Positions 1 through 5,262 of a stretch of DNA of 5,778 nucleotides are shown piece after piece; positions within the stretch are counted from its first letter, which is position 1; each line of letters begins with the position of its first letter. Source of the DNA: Bacillota bacterium (GTDB taxonomy: Bacteria > Bacillota > Clostridia > Lachnospirales > Anaerotignaceae); contig JAFYQL010000035.1 in NCBI GenBank assembly GCA_017547125.1, forward strand, positions 1 to 5,778, read 5' to 3'. The translations under genes and the position numbers were made by a program. Below the pieces are notes generated by a model. The model searched no databases. It saw nothing but the letters and a program-made list of their open reading frames with translations, and was not told where the DNA came from.

Positions 1-36
1 AAAACCAAGACGTGACTTTAAATTTTCTCTTTCCAT
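1..36 (-). CDS. N-terminus of a probable sodium-dependent (NSS/SNF family) transporter, cut by window edge
   Basis: Only 12 codons are visible, reading MERENLKSRLGF, and the gene continues off the left edge. The start is chosen because AAAGG (46-50) lies nine bases before the ATG. A second in-frame ATG at 45 overlaps the end of that ribosome binding site and is less likely. The charged start followed by SRLGF is what bacterial neurotransmitter:sodium symporter proteins commonly show just before their first membrane helix; these import amino acids or other small molecules with sodium. That assignment rests on a very short motif, so it is tentative. The gene is divergent from the winged-helix regulator at 263-568, with about 226 bases between the two starts. 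Confidence 0.45.
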   Translation of the reverse strand, partial: MERENLKSRLGF

Positions 37-110
37 AAAACTCATCCTTTATTTTTTATTTGCATATCAGTTTTAATCAAGTTTTTCGATACGCGCAACC
101 AACAAATCCG

Positions 111-139
111 ATTTTAGCTTATATCAGTAAAAAATGCAA
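111..139 (-). promoter_or_regulatory. Candidate promoter for the leftward edge gene
   Basis: On the minus strand, TTGCAT (134-139) is followed after 17 bases by TAAAAT (111-116). The -10 is one base from consensus, while the -35 matches only its first three bases. Transcription would start near 104, giving a leader of about 68 bases before the ATG at 36. In such AT-rich DNA a chance match is possible. The rest of the 37-262 gap holds no gene that I can see. Confidence 0.4.
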
Positions 140-196
140 TATCTTTTTTCAATAAAAATTCACTTGATTCACCACAAACTGCATATAAATACATTA

Positions 197-225
197 TTGT
201 TAAGATTTGTAGCAAATGGTATAAT
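197..225 (+). promoter_or_regulatory. Sigma-A-type promoter for the winged-helix regulator
   Basis: TTGTTA (197-202) is followed by a 17-base spacer and a perfect TATAAT (220-225). The -10 is also preceded by TGG, so it forms an extended -10 element (TGnTATAAT, 217-225). Transcription should start near 232, leaving a leader of about 30 bases that carries the ribosome binding site. Confidence 0.75.
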
Positions 226-246
226 ATTTATAACAAAAACATTCTG

Positions 247-254
247 AAAGGAAG
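247..254 (+). promoter_or_regulatory. Ribosome binding site that sets the regulator start
   Basis: AAAGGAAG lies eight bases before the ATG at 263, the expected spacing. An in-frame GTG at 254 overlaps the last base of this site and so is unlikely to be the start. ATG 263 is therefore preferred. Confidence 0.75.
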
Positions 255-262
255 TGACAGTT

Positions 263-568
263 ATGAAAACAACACCACTTCAAATCTTTTATTCAAAAAC
301 CTCAGGCAAATATTCAGCTGCTATTATCGATGCACTTCTTGACGGTGCAAAAAATTTAAACGAGCTTTCTGAAGCCACATCTTTTTCCGTTTCAGATATA
401 CTTCATCACATAGATATTCTTGAAAAGCACGGTCTGGTGGGAAGAATACTTTCAGTCGACAAAAATGAGAAGGCAAAATACACCCTCACCAAAACAGGCT
501 ATGCCCTTAAAGATACTTTTGATGCAGCGAAAAAATGGGGACAGATGTACAACGAAAAAATCCGTTAA
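263..568 (+). CDS. Small winged helix-turn-helix transcriptional regulator (HxlR/MarR-like)
   Basis: This 101-residue cytoplasmic protein is almost entirely one winged-helix DNA-binding domain. A first helix (about 17-26, AAIIDALLDG) leads to a helix-turn-helix (about 31-56), in which NELSEATSFS starts and VSDILHHIDILEKHGLV is the recognition helix and its end. The wing (about 58-70) and the YTLTKTGYAL motif follow, then a C-terminal helix ending in KKWGQ. The order LLDG, NEL, L..LE..GLV, Y.LT..G..L, WG is typical of HxlR-type regulators, which act as dimers; MarR or ArsR relatives are the alternative. The N-terminal cysteine many HxlR proteins use for sensing is absent: the protein has no cysteine. 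It has its own promoter (197-225) and ends at a bidirectional terminator (574-602). It diverges from the putative transporter at 1-36, so local control of that gene is a reasonable inference, but ligand and target are unknown. Confidence 0.8.
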   Translation: MKTTPLQIFYSKTSGKYSAAIIDALLDGAKNLNELSEATSFSVSDILHHIDILEKHGLVGRILSVDKNEKAKYTLTKTGYALKDTFDAAKKWGQMYNEKIR

Positions 569-573
569 AACAA

Positions 574-602
574 AAAACCTGAAGGATAATCCTTCAGGTT
601 TT
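574..602. terminator. Bidirectional intrinsic terminator between convergent genes
   Basis: A perfect 13-bp inverted repeat (574-586 with 590-602) around a TAA loop is flanked by an A-run on the left and a T-rich stretch on the right, so it can work on both strands. It lies 5 bases after the regulator stop (566-568) and 5 bases beyond the carbonic anhydrase stop (608-610), and probably ends both transcripts. Confidence 0.88.
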
Positions 603-607
603 ATTTA

Positions 608-1174
608 TTATTCTTTGTTTTTTCTTTCTATTGATTTGATAGGTGTAAGCTTACCCGTTACACTATCCATAACAAAGCCATATACACTTACGTCGTGCGG
701 TATGAACGGATGGCTTATAATAGCATCAACAGTTTCTGAAACAGATTCTTCAACACTGTCAAAGCCTTCAAGCCATTTGTCAAAGTTTATTCCGCAATAA
801 CGTGCCATCTCAATTTTTTCGTGTTCAATACCACGTCTTACCATGTGCTGAAGCATAAACTCTTCGTTTATATGCTGAACACCACAGTCTGTGTGCCCTA
901 TAACCATAATATCTGTTACACCAAGCTCAAATACTGCAACAAGAAGGCTTCTCATAACAGAGTCGAAAGGATGGCTTATTACACCACCGGCATTTTTGAT
1001 GATTTTTACATCACCATTTTTAATACCAAGGGCTGCAGGAAGAAGCTCAGTAAGCCTTGTATCCATACAGGAAAGAATGGCAATTTTTTTGTCCGGATAT
1101 TTTGTTGTGATGTATTTTTCATACTTTTTTTCTTCAACAAATTTTTCGTTATAATCCAAAAACTCTTTAATCAT
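608..1174 (-). CDS. Beta-class carbonic anhydrase
   Basis: The enzyme interconverts CO2 and bicarbonate in the cytoplasm using a zinc ion. The 188-residue product has the hallmarks of the beta class: SCMDTRL with Cys36 as zinc ligand and the Asp38-Arg40 pair, NAGG at 61-64, and GHTDCG with His94 and Cys97 as the other ligands. All three zinc ligands and the Asp/Arg dyad are present, so it should be active. The length and the short region before the first motif match the compact bacterial forms. The start is fixed by AAGGAG (1183-1188) eight bases upstream. That site overlaps the stop codon of the amidohydrolase, with only 12 bases between the two frames, so the gene is the second cistron of an operon and probably translationally coupled. 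I see no separate promoter. Likely roles are bicarbonate supply for carboxylases or pH/CO2 balance. Why it travels with an amidohydrolase is unclear. Confidence 0.93.
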   Translation of the reverse strand: MIKEFLDYNEKFVEEKKYEKYITTKYPDKKIAILSCMDTRLTELLPAALGIKNGDVKIIKNAGGVISHPFDSVMRSLLVAVFELGVTDIMVIGHTDCGVQHINEEFMLQHMVRRGIEHEKIEMARYCGINFDKWLEGFDSVEESVSETVDAIISHPFIPHDVSVYGFVMDSVTGKLTPIKSIERKNKE

Positions 1175-1186
1175 CTGCCAGTCTCC

Positions 1187-2485
1187 TTATTTGCACATCA
1201 ATTTTTCAATGCATCTGCAATAGATTTCTTCCATTATTCGCATAGTTTCTTCGTTAAAGTCAAAGTCGCAGTTATGATGAGGCGCTGCAAGTTCGCTGCC
1301 AAACATCATATATGTGCACTTTCCGCCTCTTTCCTTAACGGCATTCATCATATAAATCGCATCCTCTGATGCACCGAAATATATTTCCTTAATACTTTCT
1401 TCAAGGCCTATTTCTTTAGCGATATCAAATACCATATCGCGCATTTCTTCACTGCAGTCTGCACTTCCGCATTCACCGGCATCTTCTATGCTTATTTCTA
1501 CGTCATACATCTTTGCACAGCCTTCAGCAAGTCTTAGAACACTGTCTTTCATATATGTGTTAAGCTCGTTATTAAGACCTCTTGTTTCCATTTCAAGCAC
1601 AACATTTTCAGCCACAACGTTTCTTACTGTACCGCCTTCAATTCTGCCTACGTTTACAAATGTGTTTCCTTCGCTATGGCGTGGAATTGAGTTAACACCA
1701 AGTATAAATGCTGCTGCAGCATTTATTGCACTTCTGCCCTTTTCAGGTGAGTTGGCTGCGTGAGCAGGCGTACCCTTGAATGTGACATTAAACTTGCTTG
1801 TAGAAAGGAATCCGTAGCATGATGCAGCAAATAAACCAGTCTTATTAAGATTCATTCCCATATGTCCGCAAAGATAGTAGTCAGCACCTTCTGCCATACC
1901 GCCGTTAGCCACAGACATACCGCCCTTGCATTCTTCTTCTGCCGGCTGGAAAATAAATCTTATTTCACCGTTTATACGGTCTTTCATATTCTCAATAAGC
2001 ATAGCCATACCAAGCCCTACAGCGATGTGAGAGTCATGTCCGCAGGCATGCATATATCCTTTGTACTTTGATGCAAAACCTTCTCTGAAAGGCTTGTGAG
2101 CATCTTTTTCAGGCTCATTAACCGGAAGTGCGTCAATATCGAAACGAAGTATTGTAACAGGACCTCCATTGCCAAATTTTTTGATAGCACAAAGGCCTGT
2201 AAAGTTTTCGTCTACCTTTTCAAGATACTCTCTCTTTGCGCCGTCTTTTTCAGCCTTGTCGATAAGCACACTATACTCATCAATCTGCACCAGGCTTACT
2301 CGGCTTTTTTCATCAATAATTTCTTTGCCATAATGAATTTCGTATCCCAGTTTTTCCATTTCTTCTGCAATTCTTGCAGTTGTACGGTATTCATTCCAGC
2401 CAACTTCAGGATACTTATGGAATTCACGTCTGAATTCTACAGTTTTTTCAAATGTAGCAGCATCAGCAAATCTAAAATCGAGCAT
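1187..2485 (-). CDS. M20-family metallo-amidohydrolase, AbgA-like (p-aminobenzoyl-glutamate hydrolase subunit A type)
   Basis: This 432-residue cytoplasmic hydrolase cleaves an amide bond, releasing an amino acid from an N-acyl or aminoacyl conjugate with two bound metal ions. The M20D signature is clear: RREFHKYPEVGW near the start, HACGHDSH (Cys148, His150), QPAEEE (Glu184), GHMGMN (His208) and APHHN (His404 as the likely last ligand). The spacing from Cys148 to Glu184 and His208 fits the family. The central lid/dimerisation domain holds TPAHAANSPEKGRSA (about 239-253). Length, the long insertion after IIDEKSR and the FDFNEE end match AbgA more than shorter aminoacylases or IAA-amino acid hydrolases. 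AbgA works with AbgB in E. coli, but no AbgB gene is visible, so the substrate is open. The start at 2485 is chosen over an in-frame ATG at 2527 because GGAGG lies seven bases upstream; the upstream extension lacks a site and family similarity. It is first in an operon with carbonic anhydrase. Confidence 0.9.
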   Translation of the reverse strand: MLDFRFADAATFEKTVEFRREFHKYPEVGWNEYRTTARIAEEMEKLGYEIHYGKEIIDEKSRVSLVQIDEYSVLIDKAEKDGAKREYLEKVDENFTGLCAIKKFGNGGPVTILRFDIDALPVNEPEKDAHKPFREGFASKYKGYMHACGHDSHIAVGLGMAMLIENMKDRINGEIRFIFQPAEEECKGGMSVANGGMAEGADYYLCGHMGMNLNKTGLFAASCYGFLSTSKFNVTFKGTPAHAANSPEKGRSAINAAAAFILGVNSIPRHSEGNTFVNVGRIEGGTVRNVVAENVVLEMETRGLNNELNTYMKDSVLRLAEGCAKMYDVEISIEDAGECGSADCSEEMRDMVFDIAKEIGLEESIKEIYFGASEDAIYMMNAVKERGGKCTYMMFGSELAAPHHNCDFDFNEETMRIMEEIYCRCIEKLMCK

Positions 2486-2490
2486 CTTAA

Positions 2491-2499
2491 TTCCTCCCC
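2491..2499 (-). promoter_or_regulatory. Strong ribosome binding site that sets the amidohydrolase start
   Basis: On the minus strand GGGGAGGAA precedes the ATG at 2485, with seven bases between GGAGG and the start. It lies inside the longer reading frame that would begin at 2527, which argues that the first 14 codons of that frame are untranslated leader. Confidence 0.85.
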
Positions 2500-2558
2500 T
2501 ATATTTATATGCCATATTTTTAAACAATATAACCTTAAAATACTATATTTACAATTCA

Positions 2559-2587
2559 ATTATAGAAGTGGTATTTTTTCACGTCAA
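2559..2587 (-). promoter_or_regulatory. Near-consensus promoter of the amidohydrolase-carbonic anhydrase operon
   Basis: On the minus strand TTGACG (2582-2587) and a perfect TATAAT (2559-2564) are separated by exactly 17 bases. Only one of the twelve consensus bases is off, so strong constitutive-type expression is expected. Transcription should start near 2552, leaving a leader of about 66 bases. No riboswitch or clear operator palindrome was seen in that leader. Confidence 0.85.
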
Positions 2588-2613
2588 GAAAAAAAAGTTT
2601 ATTGAGGCAATAT

Positions 2614-2642
2614 AAAAAACCGACAGACATAATGTCTGTCGG
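2614..2642 (-). terminator. Intrinsic terminator of the LysM-esterase gene
   Basis: A 10-bp GC-rich stem (2620-2629 with 2633-2642) around a three-base loop is followed on the minus strand by six T residues (2614-2619). It begins 35 bases beyond the stop of the LysM-esterase gene and lies upstream of the next promoter (2559-2587), so the two minus-strand units are transcriptionally separate. Confidence 0.88.
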
Positions 2643-2676
2643 CTTTATAAAAGTTATATACTTTTGAATTTAGAAA

Positions 2677-5070
2677 TTATTTGCTCTGAGCGAATAACCA
2701 GTTTCTGAATTCTTTGTCAGCGTACATTGGTACCCATGAGAAGTGAGCTGATGTACCAAATACTGTACCTGGAGCATACATTGTTAATTTGTAATCTGAA
2801 CCTGCTGCATCAAGAGCATCAAGTGTAGGAACAAGATATTCAGCGATTGCAACTGTAGGGTCATCTTCAGCGTGGAAAATCCACATTGGGATGTCAGCGA
2901 TAGCTGCTACTTTAGCTGGGTCAGCACCTGCTGCGTCTGGAGCGAGAGCTGCGAATGTTTCTGGATGTTCAATAGCGAGTGTGTATGTTGCGAAACCACC
3001 TGCTGAAAGACCTGTCATGTATACTCTGTCAGCGTCTACTGAGTAGTCTTCCATTACATCAAGAAGAAGGTTGTATGATGCTGTAAGTTTTGGCATAGCG
3101 TCAAATGAGTTGTCGTGTAAGCCGTTTCTGTACTGCATAAGTGTTGTCCAGTTTTCGTTGCCGTCAGCTGTTGCACAGTGAGGAGCGAGAACGATACATT
3201 CGTTGATGCCTGCTTCTGAGTCTTTAGCCCATACTGTAGCCATCTGGTATCTCTTAAGAACCATGTCTGTTGTCTGGCTTCTCTGGCCTGAACCGTGGTA
3301 AGCAAGTACTAATGGATATTCTTTGTTTGCATCGTATGTTGTTGGAACATAGAGCATGTAAGGGATTGTTTCGCCTGTTTCAGCGTCTGTGTATGAAAGT
3401 TCTTCGAAAAGAGCGTATGTTTCTGTATCGCAATCTCTTACTACGTTGATTGTGTAAGCTTTGCTAGCTTCGCCTTTTGTTACTACTACTTCGATAGGTG
3501 TTTCAAGAACTACGTCATAGTTTGCATAGCTGCCGTCGATAGCTACTACTTTAGCTACGCCTGATTCAACTGCTTCACCGTTGATTGTTACTGTTGCGCC
3601 TTCTGGAGCTGTTGCTACAACTTTAACACCGTAGCAGTCGCTCTGTACGCCAAATTCATAACCTGTTGTTGCAGGAGCAAAAGCGATGTCTTTGCCGTCC
3701 TGAACTGCTGTGTAGATTGAAAGGTCAACGAGTTCAACTTTTTCTTCTACAACTGGAGCTGGAGCTGCTGCTGGAGCTTTTTTCTGAGCGAATAACCAAT
3801 CTCTGAATTCTTTGTCAGCATACATTGGTACCCATGAGAAGTGAGCTGATGTACCAAATACTGTACCTGGTTTGTACATTGTTAATTTGTAGTTTGCACC
3901 TGCTGCATCAAGAGCGTTGAGAGTAGGAACAAGGTATTCATCTACGTTTACTGTAGGGTCATCTTCTGCGTGGAAAATCCATGTAGGGATGTCAGCGATA
4001 GCTGCTACTTTAGCTGGGTCAGCACCTGCTGCGTCTGGAGCAAGAGCTGCGAATGTTTCTGGATGTTCAATAGCGAGTGTGTATGTAGCAAAACCACCTG
4101 CTGAAAGACCTGTCATGTATACTCTGTCTTCGTCAACTGAGTATTCATCCATTACGTCAAGGAGAAGGTTGTATGATGCTGTAAGTTTTGGCATAGCGTC
4201 AAATGAGTTGTCGTGTAAGCCATTTCTGTACTGCATAAGTGTTGTCCAGTTTTCGTTGCCATCAGCTGTTGCACAGTGAGGAGCGAGAACGATACATTCG
4301 TTGTGGCCTGCTTCTGAGTCTTTAGCCCATACTGTAGCCATCTGGTATCTCTTAAGAACCATGTCTGTTGTCTGGCTTCTCTGACCTGAACCATGGTAAG
4401 CAAGAACGATTGGATATTCTTTGCTTGCATCATAGTTTGATGGAACATAGAGCATGTAAGGAATTGTTTCGCCTGTTTCAGCGTCTGTGTATGTAAGTTC
4501 TTCGAAAAGTGCGTATGCAGCTGTATCGCAGTCTCTTACTACGTTGATTGTGTATTCAGCGCTTTCGCCGTCTTTTTCAACTACTACGTCGATAGGTGTT
4601 TCAAGAACTACGTCATAGTTAGCATAGCTGCCATCGATAGCTACTACTTTAGCTACGCCTGATTCAGCTTCTTCACCGTTGATTGTTAATGTTGCGCCTT
4701 CTGGAGCTGTTGCTACTACTTTAACGCCGTAAATGTCGCTCTGTACGCCAAATTCGTAGTCTTTTACGCCAGGAGCGAAGTCGATGTCTGCGCCATCCTG
4801 AACTGCTGTGTAGATTGAAAGATCTTCAAGAGCTAAACCTGCTGGAGCTGGTGTACCCTTGTCTGGAACCTGGAGAACCTGATCTGGATAGATAAGATCT
4901 GGGTTAGCAAGTTTGTTTGTTTCTGCAAGATTCTGCCATGTTGTGTCATATTTAGGTGCGATTGTTGAAAGCCATTCGCCTTCCTGAACAACGTGAGTAC
5001 CTGCAAATGATGTTGCTGTAAGGCCCATAGTCATAACTGCAGCCATTAAAAATGTTGTGAATTTTTTCAT
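2677..5070 (-). CDS. Secreted LysM protein with two tandem beta-sandwich plus serine-esterase modules
   Basis: The 797-residue product starts with a Sec signal peptide (MKK, hydrophobic core, likely cut after SFA at 23). One LysM domain follows (about 25-69, HVVQEGEWLSTIAPKY to YPDQVLQVP), which should hold it to peptidoglycan. Then come two copies of one module, 83-431 and 449-797, joined by a Pro/Ala/Glu-rich linker. Each begins with about 98 residues resembling a cadherin-like/Ig-like beta-sandwich (LSIYTAV to YTINVVRD), then an alpha/beta-hydrolase of the COG4099 'predicted peptidase'/esterase type. Each hydrolase has an HGSG oxyanion motif (226, 592), nucleophile GLSAGG (Ser323, Ser689), Asp371/Asp737 in DDPTV and His410/His776 in SAHFSW. 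Both catalytic sites thus look complete. By analogy with Thermotoga EstA and sugar-ester hydrolases it may deacylate wall or plant polysaccharides; this is inference, as no substrate motif is visible. There is no sortase signal, SLH domain or C-terminal membrane segment. GGAGG seven bases before ATG 5070 fixes the start. The gene is monocistronic. Confidence 0.9.
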   Translation of the reverse strand: MKKFTTFLMAAVMTMGLTATSFAGTHVVQEGEWLSTIAPKYDTTWQNLAETNKLANPDLIYPDQVLQVPDKGTPAPAGLALEDLSIYTAVQDGADIDFAPGVKDYEFGVQSDIYGVKVVATAPEGATLTINGEEAESGVAKVVAIDGSYANYDVVLETPIDVVVEKDGESAEYTINVVRDCDTAAYALFEELTYTDAETGETIPYMLYVPSNYDASKEYPIVLAYHGSGQRSQTTDMVLKRYQMATVWAKDSEAGHNECIVLAPHCATADGNENWTTLMQYRNGLHDNSFDAMPKLTASYNLLLDVMDEYSVDEDRVYMTGLSAGGFATYTLAIEHPETFAALAPDAAGADPAKVAAIADIPTWIFHAEDDPTVNVDEYLVPTLNALDAAGANYKLTMYKPGTVFGTSAHFSWVPMYADKEFRDWLFAQKKAPAAAPAPVVEEKVELVDLSIYTAVQDGKDIAFAPATTGYEFGVQSDCYGVKVVATAPEGATVTINGEAVESGVAKVVAIDGSYANYDVVLETPIEVVVTKGEASKAYTINVVRDCDTETYALFEELSYTDAETGETIPYMLYVPTTYDANKEYPLVLAYHGSGQRSQTTDMVLKRYQMATVWAKDSEAGINECIVLAPHCATADGNENWTTLMQYRNGLHDNSFDAMPKLTASYNLLLDVMEDYSVDADRVYMTGLSAGGFATYTLAIEHPETFAALAPDAAGADPAKVAAIADIPMWIFHAEDDPTVAIAEYLVPTLDALDAAGSDYKLTMYAPGTVFGTSAHFSWVPMYADKEFRNWLFAQSK
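2680..3726 (-). repeat. Intragenic direct repeat, C-terminal module copy (1047 bp)
   Basis: This is codons 449-797 of the LysM-esterase gene. It is a gap-free direct repeat of 3778-4824 at an offset of 1098 bases. By hand I count 38 amino-acid differences in 349 positions, about 89% identity. Differences cluster in beta-sandwich loops (such as APATTG against APGVKD, and TKGEASKA against EKDGESAE) and just after the catalytic Asp (AIAE against NVDE). Confidence 0.95.
3778..4824 (-). repeat. Intragenic direct repeat, N-terminal module copy (1047 bp)
   Basis: This is codons 83-431 of the LysM-esterase gene, the partner of 2680-3726. The copies are separated by 51 bases encoding a linker rich in Ala, Pro, Val and Glu. 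The most conserved DNA stretch is 4169-4404 against 3071-3306, where I count six differences in 236 bases. The duplication covers the beta-sandwich and the hydrolase but not the LysM or signal peptide. Confidence 0.95.
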
Positions 5071-5106
5071 TTAAAGCCCTCCCTTTTTATGTATTCACAT
5101 GAAAAC

Positions 5107-5135
5107 ATTTTACTTTTATTTCATCCACTAGTCAA
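5107..5135 (-). promoter_or_regulatory. Promoter of the LysM-esterase gene
   Basis: On the minus strand TTGACT (5130-5135) is followed after exactly 17 bases by TAAAAT (5107-5112), ten of twelve consensus bases. Transcription should start near 5100, giving a leader of about 30 bases with a strong ribosome binding site (GGGAGGG, 5077-5083). Confidence 0.8.
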
Positions 5136-5152
5136 ATTTATAAGCCCCGAAA

Positions 5153-5177
5153 TTTACACAATATTTACTTTTGTAAA
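5153..5177. promoter_or_regulatory. Candidate operator: spaced TTTAC repeats upstream of the LysM-esterase promoter
   Basis: TTTAC occurs at 5153-5157 and 5164-5168, 11 bases apart (one helical turn), and its complement GTAAA follows at 5173-5177, making a 5-bp inverted repeat with a four-base spacer. The cluster sits about 20 to 40 bases upstream of the -35 element, where an activator or response regulator could bind. The DNA is AT-rich, so chance is a real alternative. Confidence 0.25.
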
Positions 5178-5186
5178 CTTTGTATA

Positions 5187-5225
5187 AAAAAAGAGACTTC
5201 TTTTTGCCAAAGAAATCTCTTTTTT
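5187..5225. terminator. Intrinsic terminator after the dehydratase/activase-like gene
   Basis: A long hairpin pairs 5187-5203 with 5209-5225, with one C/A mismatch (5197/5215) and a five-base loop. On the minus strand it ends in a run of T, 38 bases beyond the stop of the gene at 5263. The outer stem is A/T only, so the A-run and T-run make it nearly symmetric and possibly active both ways. It insulates the LysM-esterase promoter from readthrough. Confidence 0.82.
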
Positions 5226-5262
5226 GTTATTTTTTCACATTAGTACTACCTCTGATATCATT

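Noticed and set aside
75..169. Inverted 8-mers AATCAAGT (75-82) and ACTTGATT (162-169) in the left intergenic region
   Set aside because: They are 79 bases apart, short and in AT-rich DNA, with no other sign of a looped operator.
254..262. GTG at 254 as the start of the regulator
   Set aside because: It overlaps the ribosome binding site of the ATG at 263, which has ideal spacing.
821..1369. Long plus-strand open frame across the carbonic anhydrase/amidohydrolase junction
   Set aside because: It lies opposite two convincing genes, has no ribosome binding site, and its product is a low-complexity Phe/His-rich sequence without family features.
2096..2605. Plus-strand open frame of 169 codons opposite the amidohydrolase start and promoter
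   Set aside because: It is antisense to a clear M20 gene, its product is Phe/Ser-rich, and no ribosome binding site was seen.
3917..4279. Plus-strand frame of 120 codons
   Set aside because: It is antisense to the first esterase module, whose catalytic motifs show which strand is coding.
3054..4448. Two similar minus-strand frames (3054-3305 and 4152-4448) that look like a paralogous pair
   Set aside because: They are out-of-frame shadows of the two repeated esterase modules; their similarity just reflects the 1098-base repeat.
2680..4824. The 1-kb direct repeats as a mobile element or assembly duplication
   Set aside because: There are no terminal inverted repeats or transposase, the frame is kept throughout, and the 38 amino-acid differences show two genuinely distinct copies.
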